DNA from: Pseudovirgaria hyperparasitica | Taxonomy: Eukaryota > Ascomycota > Dothideomycetes > Acrospermales > Acrospermaceae | NCBI RefSeq assembly: GCF_010093815.1 | Contig: NW_022985550.1 | Location: 1,935,074-1,999,073 of the forward strand | Length of the DNA stretch: 64,000 bases | Direction: 5' to 3' | Part shown: positions 10,811-22,406 of the stretch, one piece after another | Layout: the number at the start of each line of letters is the position of its first letter | Position numbering within the stretch: position 1 is the first letter of the stretch | Position numbers and translations under genes: made by a program | The notes under the pieces: generated by a model | What the model was told of the DNA's origin: nothing | Databases searched by the model: none | What the model saw: the letters and a program-made list of their open reading frames with translations, nothing else

Positions 10811-12723
10811 ATGGCTGGTACGTTTGAGTATTCGAACTTCAGTTTGGTTGTGCCAGAGGAGCCTGGAGTTCCAAATGTGCTGGCACTGCTGCCGCCGTGT
10901 GCTGTGAGTATCTGGATTGCGCTTTTGTCTGGCGGTTTACTGACCATGCTGGCATGCAGCGTACATGTAGCTTGGCTCAGCTCGAACTTTTCCGTTGTTT
11001 GGGCACGGATTGGGAATGTATCTGTTACCAAAATGCCAAAGACGATCTCTTCATGCACTTCAACTATTGCTTCGATGGGTCCTGCCCAATTCAGGACGTC
11101 TATGGTAACATTCTTCTCTTCGTGAGACTCCATTACACTGCTGACGTCTTCCAGCCGGAAATCGAGTCTTGTATGGCTCGTGTGGCATCGAGGTTCCTCC
11201 CAGCTCGGGACAGCTGTTGGTAGTGAGTGCTGTTCTTGGATCTATCGCTGTCCTCGCATTATTGTTGCGCTTCATGAGTCGGATGCGAGTGTTTGGGATC
11301 CGATGGGGCATAGATGACTGGATCAGTCTCCTTGTCTTGGTGAGTGCGCCAGACAAGCTTATTGCCATTTGTCTAATGCGAATGATCACTCAGCCCCTCG
11401 CTATACTTTTCATTATTCTTCAATTCGTCCGTGAGTCAGAGCTTTGGGGCTTCACTAGACAAATGCTTACTGTACGCAGTCGTCCACTACGGGCTCGGGA
11501 AAGATATCTGGACGCTTGACAACAAAACCATTATAGAAGTAGGAAAGGTAGGCCGGATAGGAGCATTCCTGCACACTCAATCTCTGATATCTTACAGTAT
11601 TTTCTTATCGATGAGCTTGCGTATCTGACCCTCACGATCGCTACGAAAATCAGCATTCTGTGCTTCTATCTCCGCATTTTCCATTCCAGGAATGTCCGAA
11701 TCGCGATTTTTGGCTTGATTGGGCTGTTAGTAGCTACTCTCATTGGATTCTTTTTCAGTTTTCTCTTCCAATGTCGCCCTGTGCAGGACGCATGGGAACT
11801 TTACGGAAGTACCGATCCTAAAGTCGTCGCACACTGTGACGTTGACGCCTGGGTAAGTTCGACATGACAATGAGGGCACCGAGTAGAGCTGATGCTAACC
11901 ATCTAATAGGCAGTCATCATGGCCTTTGGCTTTTGCAATGTTGTCCTAGACCTTGTCATTATGGTAAGTCCCAATACATGTTATAGAACTCTCAGCTCAT
12001 TTTTCTTAGGCGTTCCCGGTTCCAATCCTGGTAGGTGTTTGAATACTCTGACGACCGCTCGTTGCTTACTTGACGAAAGGTTAAACTTAAAATGGGCAAG
12101 CGGAAGAAGGCAAGAGTGATTGCCTTGTCATCTGTAGGAGTATGGTAATACTTCTCCTGTACCCTTAGATACTTCCATCCATGCTTACGAGGTCTAGCAT
12201 CACGATTATAGCGATTATTCGGCTCGTGTACTCCTTATCGCCTAAGAATGGAGCGCAAGTAAACTTTACGCGTAAGGCTCCGACTCCGGCCACAGTTTTT
12301 GTGAAGTGAACACAAACTAATGCAATCGCAGGAGCGTATACCAATATATGTTTTTGGTCAGTAGTTGAGGTCAACGCCAGCATAATCTGCGCTTGTTTGC
12401 CGCAAATCGACATTCTATGCCGAAAGGCTCTGGGTTACTATCGGAAATGCCCTCCTACAACGACGGACACAGACTACGAAATGAAATGCTTCGCCTCCAC
12501 GAATATCACACTGAATCGACTTTCGCATGCGACACATCCTGATTCTATCTCGTTTAGTAGACATGACGTTCAACTGCTTGAGAAGCATGACTCTTGGTCT
12601 GTTTCGAGGTCACCAGTCCTGTCAATAGCGAGTCCCAGCAGTTCTCACGTAAAAGCTCCCTCAGGGTTGACTTGTATCGAATGCAAGGCTCGACTGTTAG
12701 AAGGGCGGCGAGATGACGTATAG
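10811..12723 (+). CDS. CFEM-ectodomain seven-helix membrane protein (Pth11/SAT4-like rhodopsin domain)
   Basis: Eleven exons (10811-10903, 10960-11104, 11155-11339, 11394-11430, 11480-11547, 11598-11852, 11910-11963, 12010-12030, 12080-12144, 12192-12271, 12332-12723), all introns 46-60 bases, join in frame to 464 residues. Residues ~30-95 carry eight cysteines (PPCARTCSL, FRCLG, ECICY, NYCFDGSC, GSCG) in CFEM order. After that comes the fungal rhodopsin-domain pattern: hydrophobic helices, GIDDWISLL, HYGLGKDIW, ELAYLTLTIATKISILCFYLRIF, RPVQDAWELY, VPILVKLKMGKRKKARV, FWSVVEVNASIICACLPQI. The C-terminal tail of ~100 residues is Ser-rich and cytosolic. Pth11 of Magnaporthe, the named member of this architecture, acts in surface sensing. 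No clear signal peptide precedes the CFEM cysteines, so a further 5' exon is possible. Confidence 0.88.
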
Positions 12724-14420
12724 GATGAGAGTTGTTAGCTATATAGATAAATGTATATACATTTCCAACACATTATAATGTGCATTCACTACCATTGACA
12801 TGTTCAGCTCGTTTCTGCAATCCTCTGAGCCGCAGTTGACCAGCTTCAGTCATGCTATGCACACATACATCATCATCAAAACACCATCAAACCCACGATC
12901 AGACTCCGTGCGCCATGGCATCTGTTGACAGCACATCCTAGCTATGGAGCTATCCTTCCCGCTTCCTCTCGCGCTCGAGTCAGTACATCGATCTCAGAGT
13001 CCAGCATGCCAGGGATGCGTGCCAGGGATCTCGCAGCTTTCGACATGTTCACATCCCCTCCTTAACATCCTGGTCCCACGCCGTTTGAGCCCAAGCACCG
13101 TGTGCGTGAGTTACGTACAGAACCTCTATTCAATTAATCAAGAAAGAAGAAAAAAAATGCGCTTTTTTTTATTCAGTCCTCAGATCTCAGTATTGACCCA
13201 CCACGAAAATTCCTCACAATCCTTCGCCTAGAGCTTTTCGACGACGGTGATCCGCACTCGCCGCCCTCGGCCGGGGCTATCTCCTGCCTGTACTTACAGG
13301 CGCAAAGGCCCGATTCGAGATCCCTGAGGCTCAAGCGTGCATGAGTCAGTCATGCATGGATATGTGATGTTCGTGTCATGGGCATTTCAACCCCATTTCA
13401 TCTCCATCAAGAACACTTTCTCAACGCACACCGTCCGTCCGTCATTGCTCTTCTTCCTAATTCCCCTAATAACTAACCCTATTTTACCTCCCGCCAAATC
13501 CGGACGCCGAATTAGGCTGTTCGAAAAGCTAGCGCTCTTCGGAATCTCCGGCTTCACGCTAACTAAATCAGTCAGCTGCTATGCATCATCTGCCGCGCAC
13601 TCTTGCTCGCTCTCGTGTTTCCCCTGACGACGTCGGGTCACTCGTTCGTTTCATTCGTTTGCGAGCTGAGCTGAGCGTTGCTGGAGACCATCTATCTAAC
13701 CACGACCAGATACCCACTTCCGGAGGCACGAAAATCCGATATCTTACCCTGCTCGAGGAATTTTGAATGGTGCTCATTTTGCAATGGATGCCTACATCAC
13801 CGGGGGATACACACCCTCTCTCCTTCCCCACACATACAACATACCCATGTCACATATCCCCAATCTGCCCCCACCCTCTAACTCTCAGCGCACGTGCTCT
13901 TCTAAATCTCCACATCCTGTGATGTCTGGGATGTCTTGGTAAGTTTTTTCTGGGGAGGAAACAAAAGTAGCCGTAATTTCGGTTGCAAGCTCCCCTAAAC
14001 TTTCTCCCTGTGGCATGATCTTCAGTCACGTTTGTTATTAACGAGACAGATGCAGAACGGAAGATGGAAGGGACGCATGCTTAAATCATGCATGAGTCAG
14101 CCGACTGATTTCTTCGGTTGTCACGGTAGTGATTGTGGTGAAAGAGTGGAAGGCTAGATTTGAAGCAAGGTAAAATCTGGACATCTACGAGCGAGAGAAG
14201 TGTGATATGAACAATTGAAACTTTATATGATAATATCAGAAAGTTTGACCGAGAAGCCTAAGTGGGCACCAATGTATGAAAGACAACGCAAAGAAACAAG
14301 TGTACTGATGTATGTAAAGAATCATTTCTATCATACTGGTACTACACAAACAGCATATACCAAGGTGAAGAATCCACAAAAGTCTACGATTGATACCATC
14401 GATCTTGCTGCCTTCCGGGC
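12724..14420. other. 1.7 kb intergenic between convergent genes, with two AP-1-type motifs
   Basis: No supported frame. A 12-base string TGCATGAGTCAG occurs at 13338-13349 and again at 14089-14100; each contains TGAGTCA, the Gcn4/CpcA (AP-1) recognition sequence. A GCCTGTACTTACAGGC palindrome lies near 13286. The flanking genes end here convergently, so these are not obvious promoters. Confidence 0.4.
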
Positions 14421-17103
14421 TCATACTTTCAAGGCTGGCGGCTTGAAAAGGTCGCCAGTGGTGACGGTACCGTTCTCAATCTTCTTGTTCACATATGCCT
14501 GCTTAGGCTCCGCCTCACTCCACCAGAAGTTGATATACTTACGGCCATCTTTGCAGGCCTCCCTGTCAACTTCATTGTCCTTGAATTCAGAGTCGCAGAA
14601 GGCGTTCATCACAAAGGTGCAGCTCCCATGCGCCCCTTCCGTGACGTTCGCCACCTGGTTATCACAGTGTCGGTGGTGCGTAGGCTGGAACTTTTTCTTG
14701 AAGGGGTGCACCCTTGCAACTTCTAGCCTGTCGTCTCCCAGAAGATCCTCTCCAGTAAAGCCCTCGTACTTGACAGTTTCGTCCTGGTCGTGTTGGGCAT
14801 GGCAGAAGTCTTGCATGTCGTCTGATGCCCAGAGTCGAGTCCTATTAAGGAACGGCTTGACTTCATCGAACTTGTCTGGGTAGCCCAGACCCGTTGCTGG
14901 GTCGAATTCGCCCTGGATACATGGATAGTTTTTACTGTCCAGGGAGCCGATAGACGATATGCTAGCACCAGAAGGATCCTTGGCAATAGGCATTGCAATG
15001 AGTCCCATGGGAAGAGTGTCCGTGTTTCCGATCTCCACTAGATAGTCTGCAAGACCTTTCGTATCGTTGAAAAGATAAGACACTTTAAGCTCTTGATCGG
15101 CGTCAACGTTTCCAAAAGCTTCATACCAGTTCAAAGACCCCCGGATGACTTCCTGTATTGGTTTCAGCGTTTGCATTTCGATTATCATGGCATAAACAAA
15201 CCTCCTTTGTGAGTCCACCATAGTGATCAGCCTCCCCGGTAAGGTTCATCCAACCAGCCGGGAGTCCAAGATTGCCATCTTTCTTCTGTGTTTCCTCGTA
15301 AGATGGATCGATCCAATAGATCCAGAAGGACTTTTCTGGGCGATCTGGAAGGTATACGCGAGCATCCAGGGTCCCTCTGTTATCCAACAGACACCCCATT
15401 GATGCATCAGCCATGACAACATAGACCCTCTCCAAGGTCCAGACTGTGAGATGTTAGACGGCTATCGAAATCGCAAGGATAGGATGACTCACAGTAGTGG
15501 AGAGCAATGGCAGAGTAAGCCTTGTCCAGGTGTAGCCGGAAATCCTCCAAGCGAGCGTTCATCGGCTCTAACCACATTCTTTTCGAATTAGCCATTAATT
15601 CAATTGAACCTGGTAAGGCTACTCACCCAGTCTCGAAGACCGTAGCCAGATGGTAGATGACATTTGCGTCTTCGCCATCATCTTGACCTACAGCGTATCC
15701 AGCAAGAATTCCCGCAAGGTCGTCCCGAGCAAAATTCATTTGTTCGTCCCGGGCCTTCCTCAACGATGCAATCAGAGGTATCTCCTCATCTTCAAGATAA
15801 TCACTGTTAATCTGTTAGCTGCTGTTCAAAAATGGTACAAACATGCCATACTCTGCCTCTATATCTATTTGACTGGCCATGAAGCCAAGACCTACGCCTA
15901 TGGCAGCGAAAATGGTCGAAAAAATAGCCAAGGCAACAGTAAATGGATTTCTCTTCAGAACCTGAGGTTCCCATACTCGATGCTTCAGAGATTTTGCGAG
16001 CTCTGTATAGAACTTGCCAAATTTGTCAGGGGCCACCCGAGTTGTCTCGTTGGCACCTATCCGGGTCACCCAATAGTCATCCGAGTCGTCCCCGGAAGAG
16101 GCTCTGGCTTGAACATTTGGTTTGGGTGCCAATTGGCCCTTTTGGCCCTTCCACAAGCCGGGTCCCGAGGATCCTATTGCCATAACCCCGCTGATCTGAA
16201 GGAAGATCTGGGAAATTACTTGGATCTGCAACTGCCGAGCTCTGTTTTCTGCAGCAATTCTGTTCAGCTTCTGTTGGACCTCGTTCTGATGCGTCATCTC
16301 AGGGAGAAGGGCCACGGCATCGCTCTTCATTTCCTCAATCTTTGTATACATCAGATGCATCATTTGTCTAGCGACATTGTTGTAATTCGCTATCTGCGAA
16401 CTGATCATCGATTCCATCTCTCTCACCTCCTTTGTAAGGTTTTGATTGAGGTGGGTGCAGTCAGGAATCTGTCGCACTGTTAGCTGACAGCTCAATTGCG
16501 ACGTCCCTGGATGTGTAGATCCTCCTAGTTGGCCATATCACGCCCAAGCGAGTAAAACTGTCTCTTGCTATTCTGGCTGCCCTTTTCAACAGTTGTCAAG
16601 AAGACAGGAATGGGCTCGCTCGCGATTGGCCATACAGTTCTTAGGGTACTTGCAGACGGGGAGTCACTTACCACACAAAGACCACTGCCATCACATACCC
16701 CGATGTTAGACTCTGGCTCATTAGGGAACAAGTCCCGAAGGTAGTCTGTAGAGAGCACCCCGTCGGGGCGTTCTTGACCGTACATAACCATCTTATTGAA
16801 GAGGTATTCTGTCCCATTCAATTCCAACCACCGCTGAGGCGAATGCCTCACAGGGAAATCGCATTGTGAAGAATTGCTCTCCAGCTGTTCGACCGCTGTC
16901 CTCACCACATTGCCCTTGGCTGGTGTGGTCTCGGCGGTTGGTCTGGTTGACCCGTTTGCGTCGGCAGGCCCAGTCGGATTCAATTGAGGTGGCCGATGAG
17001 GGCTGACTTGCAGTGCGGCGACTGCTTGAAAGCACAGGAACTGCACAAGCACACGGAGGAGGACCGCCAGGCGGGTTTGGACAAATTTCGTGGTACGGAC
17101 CAT
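14421..17103 (-). CDS. Unrecognised secreted/membrane protein with signal peptide, coiled region and one clear TM helix
   Basis: Six exons (17103-16672, 16468-15852, 15803-15627, 15578-15493, 15443-15202, 15152-14421) close in frame as 761 residues. The four downstream introns are 48-49 bases with good signals; the first (about 203 bases) is long and may hide a small exon. The start MVRTTKFVQTRLAVLLRVLVQFLCF is a signal peptide. Then: a Cys-containing domain ending GVCDGSGLCV; a helical, coiled-coil-like stretch (LTKEVREMESMISSQIANYN, about 150-240); a Gly/Ser linker; one strong TM helix (NPFTVALAIFSTIFAAIGVG, about 322-344); and a ~400-residue C-terminal part with WIYWIDPSYEE, LPAGWMNLTGEAD, Cys pairs and several N-glycosylation sequons. 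I do not recognise the family. The sequons after the TM suggest it may be luminal or extracellular, but topology is inference. Confidence 0.72.
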
Positions 17104-17111
17104 GGTGGCGA

Positions 17112-17244
17112 GATAATGGTGTAGCCAACGAAGAGGATTCGAAAGAGTATAGGAAGGATGGTGAGTAGTCAACGAAGAAGAGTTGATAGATTATAGGGGA
17201 TATTGGGAGTAGTCAATGAAGATGAGTTGAGAGAGTGTAGGGAT
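17112..17244 (-). repeat. Three imperfect ~44-base tandem copies just upstream of the start codon
   Basis: Read on the minus strand, the leader consists of three degenerate copies of a pyrimidine-rich unit with the core TCTTCRTTGRCTACWC, at a spacing of about 44 bases, ending just before the ATG at 17103. The third copy is the most diverged. A TATTTATA box lies upstream near 17275-17283, so the repeats would be in the 5' leader. Confidence 0.6.
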
Positions 17245-17989
17245 TGTGAGTAGAAATCGAGGACCAGGACGCAGTATAAATACAAAAATGGATAGCAGGA
17301 GGCGGGACTCTGAGGACGTACTTCCCCTATTCGCATGATAATGCACACCAACACCAGCCTCTTCTTTCCAGACGAATGTATCAAATGACTCATTTCCACA
17401 GCTCTTTTGGTCGTTGCTGGTTAACGAGACCAGATTCTTGAGTACAGTCGCCTCGGTGGCAGGAGTAACAATCGTAGGCGCCATCGTCTGCAATGGAACT
17501 CTCTCAAAAGTGCCAGCCCCATTAGATTAGCCTCAAGACAAGGAACTACGATATGATCTTACACTTCAGACCGTATCACGTAGAATTGAATATACAATTA
17601 CTCGACAAGAAATCCGAAATGAATACATCGTTCACAGGGTCTACCATGCAGATCATATCGCAGGGGTCAGCACGTTTGCCATGTGTTACTAGAGGCACCT
17701 CAAACGAAATGTTCGGCCTTCGTCTGATGGTACCGTTCCGAACAATCTGCGTGGTATAACATCACTGGAACCTAGCATTAGAGCATTCCCAGCCTACCCA
17801 ATAGTGTGTACCGGTGTTACCACGATACTTTGACAGATTGGTATAAATAATCAGTAGCCGAAGCGGGTACCGAATACTCAATGTAAAAAGCATTACCTAA
17901 AATTCTGCTGCGAGAGAATCGATGATATTTGCGAAGTATTATGTAGTCTCAGCGCTGATGCACGCCTTGAACGCCTTTGTATGTATCCT
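17245..17989. other. Intergenic region upstream of the 761-residue gene and downstream of VTI1
   Basis: Contains a TATA-like element (minus strand, ~17275-17283). A minus-strand frame starting near 17484 (MAPTIVTPATEATVLKNLV...) runs for about 50 plausible residues, then becomes low-quality; I cannot assign it. The rest is AT-rich with no gene seen. Confidence 0.35.
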
Positions 17990-18781
17990 TCATCGGAACT
18001 TTGAAACAATGACCGCTACAATCAATAAAACAAGAACGGTAATGATCGCTATCGTGATTATCCTATTCGTAGCCATCCTGTGGAGCTGTCAGTCAAGTGA
18101 TGCAGTCACACGACTATAGTTGAGGAACGCATTACCTACGAGCCATCCCTCTCAGAGTCTTAATGCTCCTATCTGTATAACCTTCGCTCTCGTCCAGAAC
18201 CGTTCTTGTGTGCTCGATTTGTGATCGCTGTACGTGAAGGTCTGCCAGGGTGTTTCTTCCAATGTCTTCCGTCTCTAGCGCAATGCGCTGGCTGTCTCTT
18301 AAACGTCCGCTGCTTCGCTCCAGACGCTCTGTGCCCGATAGAAGCTGCTGCCTTTGCTCGAGCTGATCATCCGTAGTTGGATTGTCGGTATATCGGGATC
18401 CAAACAGTGCCCGGCGGTCGTCAGTGAAGGATTTGAGCTTGCGCTTTGCTGCGTCGACGTCGCTTCGGTATCCGCGCAGCCGTTGGGCGACTTTTGACTT
18501 CATAGGACCAGGTAGCTCTGCTCTCTCCAAATCCATCTGGGCGATCTAAAAGCGTTGTATGTTAGTCATTGGTGTATCTAGTTCTAGCAGAGCCAACTGA
18601 CCAGTTCAGCGGCCTCTTCGAGGGCACGCTCGGCTTGAGTGACGGCTGCTTTGCGAGGCTCGCCGGCCAGCTCGGGGATCTCTTCGAGCTTCTGGTTTAT
18701 ATCGGCTTGAACCAGCTTCAAGTCGCCTTCATAGCCACTCAAGCGCTCCGAGCCAATTTCCGAATCAAGGATGTTAGACAT
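17990..18781 (-). CDS. VTI1: v-SNARE Vti1
   Basis: Exons 18781-18602, 18545-18136 and 18077-17990 join to 225 residues, close to yeast Vti1 (217). The N-terminal three-helix domain begins MSNILDSEIGSERLSGYEGDL. The SNARE helix includes LLSGTERLERSSGRLRDSQRIA and ends SIKTLRGMARR. The short last exon encodes MATNRIITIAIITVLVLLIVAVIVSKFR, the C-terminal tail anchor, so the model without that exon would be truncated. The central layer residue fits a Qb-SNARE (ERSSGRL... with the conserved Gln region at DSQRIA). Vti1 works in Golgi, endosomal and vacuolar fusion, in the same pathway as the Vac1-like protein in this window. Confidence 0.93.
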
Positions 18782-19377
18782 TGTGAGAGGGGAGTTGGTG
18801 ATGGGTGTCTAATCGTTGTTCGTAGTCGTGTATGCTGTGCTGTATATGCGGCACTTTGGAAGGTAAGGCCAGACTTATTGACGACTGCGTAAGTGCTCGG
18901 AATGATGTGCGGCAAGGGAGGAAGGGTATTAGTTGTTGCCTTGATAGATGACGAATCCAGGGCCAGAGATGCGATGTTGTGTATTCCTCATGATGCAGCA
19001 CGGCCAAGCCGCGGCGTCTGACGATCATCACGTGCCCTAGCCCGGACCTCTGACAGACTTATGTAATCATCTCAGACCACTTGAAGCCTGAGGTACTGCA
19101 GTCTGTGTAGGTCTTCCCGGCATGAAGTATCAGACTCTGCGCCGAATCATTCATTCATAGTCGACTTTACGCCTCCCAGTGCTCTCAGAGCTCGTAGACC
19201 GCGATTCTACGTTAGCTGGGATAGAGATACTAGACCGAGTAAGGTAATTAGTCCAGGAACGAAAGCGAGTCCAGGTTTAGCGCCATGTCGCCCGCCGTCA
19301 TCGACTCCATGCCTGTCAACAACCAGCATCCATCTGGGTATACATGAAGATACCTCAGTCAACATAACAGACACTGT
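18782..19377. other. Divergent promoter region VTI1 / FAD oxidoreductase
   Basis: Holds both promoters. A plus-strand ATG at 19285 (MSPAVIDSMPVNNQHPSG) could be an upstream exon of the oxidoreductase if a very short 33-base intron is spliced; I kept the start at 19378. Confidence 0.4.
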
Positions 19378-20954
19378 ATGCTGTCTTCTCGATCACCAAT
19401 GTCACGCAAGCGAATAGCCATTGTCGGCAGCGGCGTCTCTGGTCTCGGGGCTCTTTGGACGTTGAAGAATACGGATCATGAAGTCCATCTTTACGAATCT
19501 GAGTCCCGTCTTGGAGGGCACACCAACACGGCAATCTATAAAGGCAAATCTGGGGATATACCAGTAGACACTGGTTTCATTGTCATGAATACAGCAACTT
19601 ATCGTCCGTACCATCCAACACACCTGGTATCTATGTTCAACGTTCGACTAAACCCAATGCAGCCAATTTGATAGCTTTTCTGAAGCATTTGAAGATTGAT
19701 ACTGTGCCTACTGAGATGACGTTCGGTATCTCACGCGACCAAGGCGCATTCGAATGGGCCGGCACCTCTCTAGATGCCATATTCGCCCAACGTGAGAACA
19801 TCCTCAAGCCCTCCATGTGGCGTATGATCTTCGACATCGTGCGCTTCAACCAGTCCTCCCTAGACCTCCTCACCAACTCGACCGTATCTCCAGACCTGAC
19901 CATTGGTGAATATCTCGACCGCGAAGGCTACTCAGCTTCATTCCGTGACGACTACCTCATTCCCATGACAGCCTGTGTCTGGAGCACCGGCCCAGACAAA
20001 TGCGCCCTCGAATTTCCGGCCGTCACACTGATCCGCTTTCTTTGGAATCACCACCTACTCAGCACCATCACCACGCGACCCTCCTGGCTCACCATCCCGG
20101 GCGGCTCAAAGCGCTATATCGACACCGTCTTGCGCGACTTCCCGCCTGACCACGTTCATCTCTCCTCGCCCGTGACCTCCCTTCACAACACCCCATCCGG
20201 CAGCGTCCTCCTCACCCTCGCCTCCGGCGCTCAGCAGGAATATGACAACGTCCTCCTAGCAACTCACGGCAACCAAGCCCACGCCATTGTCCATTCCAGC
20301 GCCACGCCCACGGAAAACACCATCCTATCTGCCTTCGCAACAACACCCAACACCGCATATCTGCATTCAGACCTCACCCTGATGCCCACGCGCCGCAACA
20401 CATGGGCCGCCTGGAACTACCTCACCACCACCCCCTCCCCCAAATCTCTCCCTGACAACCCTGCCCACGCCCCCGCAGGCGCCCTCTCCAAGGTCTCCCT
20501 CACCTACAACATGAACATCTTGCAACACATCCCAGCCTCCCACGGCGACATCCTCGTCACGCTAAACCCGCCACATCCGCCCGCACCCGCACTCACACAG
20601 GCAACATACGAATACGCGCATCCGCTCTACAACCCAGCCATGGTCGCCGCACAGGAGCGCCTGGCCGAGATACAGGGTACGCGTGGTGTGTGGTACGCCG
20701 GGGCGTGGACGGGATATGGCTTCCACGAGGATGGATTTACAAGCGGGTTGCGGGCGGGCGTGGCTATGGGTGGTCGGGTTGCGTGGGAGGGCGGTAGGGT
20801 GGTCGACAGCAAGTACTCGCGAGGCCAGAAGCCGGTAAGGACTTGGACGGATCATGTGCTCAGGATCGTGCTGGAGGCGATCCAGATTTTGATTGTATTG
20901 GTCGTTGGTATGGGGCGGGCGCGGGCGGTTGGGAAGATGGACAAGGCTGCATAG
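19378..20954 (+). CDS. FAD/NAD-binding amine-oxidase-like oxidoreductase (COG2907 type)
   Basis: Exons 19378-19603 and 19663-20954 (59-base intron with a GTCCGT donor and GCAG acceptor) give 505 residues; an alternative start is the Met at 19399. The dinucleotide-binding motif RIAIVGSGVSGLGALWTL is at the N-terminus, followed by LYESESRLGGHTNT (GGH signature of flavin monooxygenase/amine-oxidase folds) and DTGFIVMNTATYPNLIAFL. The C-terminal FAD segment is GVWYAGAWTGYGFHEDGFTSGLRAGVAMGG. A hydrophobic C-terminal helix (VLRIVLEAIQILIVLVVGMG) suggests membrane attachment. In bacteria such proteins sit with cyclopropane-fatty-acid synthases; no such partner is visible here. Substrate unknown. 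Confidence 0.88.
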
Positions 20955-21400
20955 GGCTATGTCGGGCTGCGTAGGGCTGCGTGGTTTGTGAGCGCGCGAA
21001 TACAGGGGTACTATCCTTTTTGGAACGATGGCAAAGAGATAGTGTATGGATGGATTAGACCGACCACAGACAGGATTCTTAGGTGCACAGGCCACAGCAG
21101 AGAGTAGACAATAAATACCGCCACCGCCACACCCTAACAATCATAACATCGTCTCCATGCTACTCGACAACGGGAACAACTAAGCCTGGCTCTTCTAAGT
21201 CATTGGATGAACTCTATGATAATATGGTACATATCTTATCAACTTATTTAGATGGAGCTTGTACAAGTCCGAATTCGTTTCTCCCTCACAATGTCCAGCC
21301 TGCCAACCACATTCAAACCTTCACGATCACATACTACACATTCCCATCTCCGCCCCTTCCGCCCTCCTATGAGCCTGCCTCCATCCCAGCCTCACCCGCA
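20955..21400. other. Intergenic between convergent genes
   Basis: 3' flanks of the oxidoreductase and of the disordered protein. Pyrimidine-rich on the plus strand near 21300-21400. No gene supported. Confidence 0.4.
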
Positions 21401-22192
21401 TCACCACGTCCTATTCCTCTTCACTAGCTTCCCAGCCCGACGCGGTTCCCGCACACCCGCCGCATGCCAAAGCCTCGATCCCCGCCTCGACGTATCCCCA
21501 TACACGCCCTCTTTCTGCTCCCAAGGCTCCATGAGCCCAAAGCTATCCGCGCGGACGGCTGGAACGGCTGGGCCGGTCGCTGGGAAGTTTGCGGGTCGAG
21601 GAGGCGGGGCAAAAGAGCGCTGGGATGCGTGACGCTGGGGGTGTGTAGGATGGGAGGCGAGAGGGTTTGGTAAGGAGTTGGGAAGTATGCGCGTGCGGCT
21701 GCTGCTGGTGCTGGTGCTGGTGCTAAGCTGTGATGTCGTTGGAATGCGTATGAGGGGATCGGCTAAAGGCCATGATCGAGTGTATAGTGAAGTGTCGGTG
21801 CTTATCACAGTTGAGCCTGAGAGGGTGCTTAAAAATGAAGCGCCGTCTACGTCCTGTGAGCGATCTTTGGGCGAGAGTATCATGTCCTCTATTTCACACT
21901 CCGAGGGCGCAATTGGCGACAATGTAATCTCCAGACAGAGAGATTTCCGATGAGAACTCGGGAGAAGCGGGGCATCCTGTGACCGCCTGACTTGCAGGAA
22001 CTCTGGAGAGATCGGAGGGAAGCTGGGTATCGAACAGAGGCGAGGACATTTGGTTTTGGCGGCTCCAACGACGGCTGGTGCCATCGAACTGTACCGAAAT
22101 CCTTGCACAGCAGATTTGGACGGTTGTGATGCTGACTTTAGCCGCCGGGATCGATAATGAATCAAGTTGCGAAATCTTCTTATGATGTTCAT
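21401..22192 (-). CDS. Hypothetical low-complexity protein
   Basis: A single open frame of 263 residues from the ATG at 22192 (MNIIRRFRNLIHYRSRRLKS) to 21401. It is rich in Ser, Pro, Thr and Arg, with a STSTSTSSS run encoded by a ctg/gtg-type microsatellite (about 21700-21730). No domain recognised; mostly disordered. An overlapping plus-strand frame (21252-21632) is also open, so strand choice rests on length and on the uninterrupted minus frame. Confidence is therefore moderate. Confidence 0.45.
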   Translation of the reverse strand: MNIIRRFRNLIHYRSRRLKSASQPSKSAVQGFRYSSMAPAVVGAAKTKCPRLCSIPSFPPISPEFLQVRRSQDAPLLPSSHRKSLCLEITLSPIAPSECEIEDMILSPKDRSQDVDGASFLSTLSGSTVISTDTSLYTRSWPLADPLIRIPTTSQLSTSTSTSSSRTRILPNSLPNPLASHPTHPQRHASQRSFAPPPRPANFPATGPAVPAVRADSFGLMEPWEQKEGVYGDTSRRGSRLWHAAGVREPRRAGKLVKRNRTW

Positions 22193-22406
22193 GATACAAA
22201 TTGTTGATGCCAAAACACTCAAGCCTGTGGTTACTTATCGAAATGTGGCAAATCCTGATGCCAATGTTGTTGCATCACAGTCGTGATATACTCTAGCATA
22301 AACAACGTCTCCACCGAACAGTGATAAATCTCCGCATTGTCATATTTGTTTCGGTGACTTTCTGTAGAACAATGGCGAATCTTTATCGCAGAGGGAAGAA
22401 ATATCA

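Noticed and set aside
13186-13340. Possible tRNA or structured RNA around the GCCTGTACTTACAGGC palindrome
   Set aside because: No A/B box pair with proper spacing and no acceptor stem.
14215-16483. Plus-strand frames of 222 and 277 codons opposite the 761-residue gene
   Set aside because: They overlap exons with good splice junctions and signal peptide on the minus strand; no motif in the plus frames.
21252-21632. Plus-strand 126-codon frame
   Set aside because: Overlaps the longer minus-strand frame; low-complexity His/Pro/Ser sequence without features.
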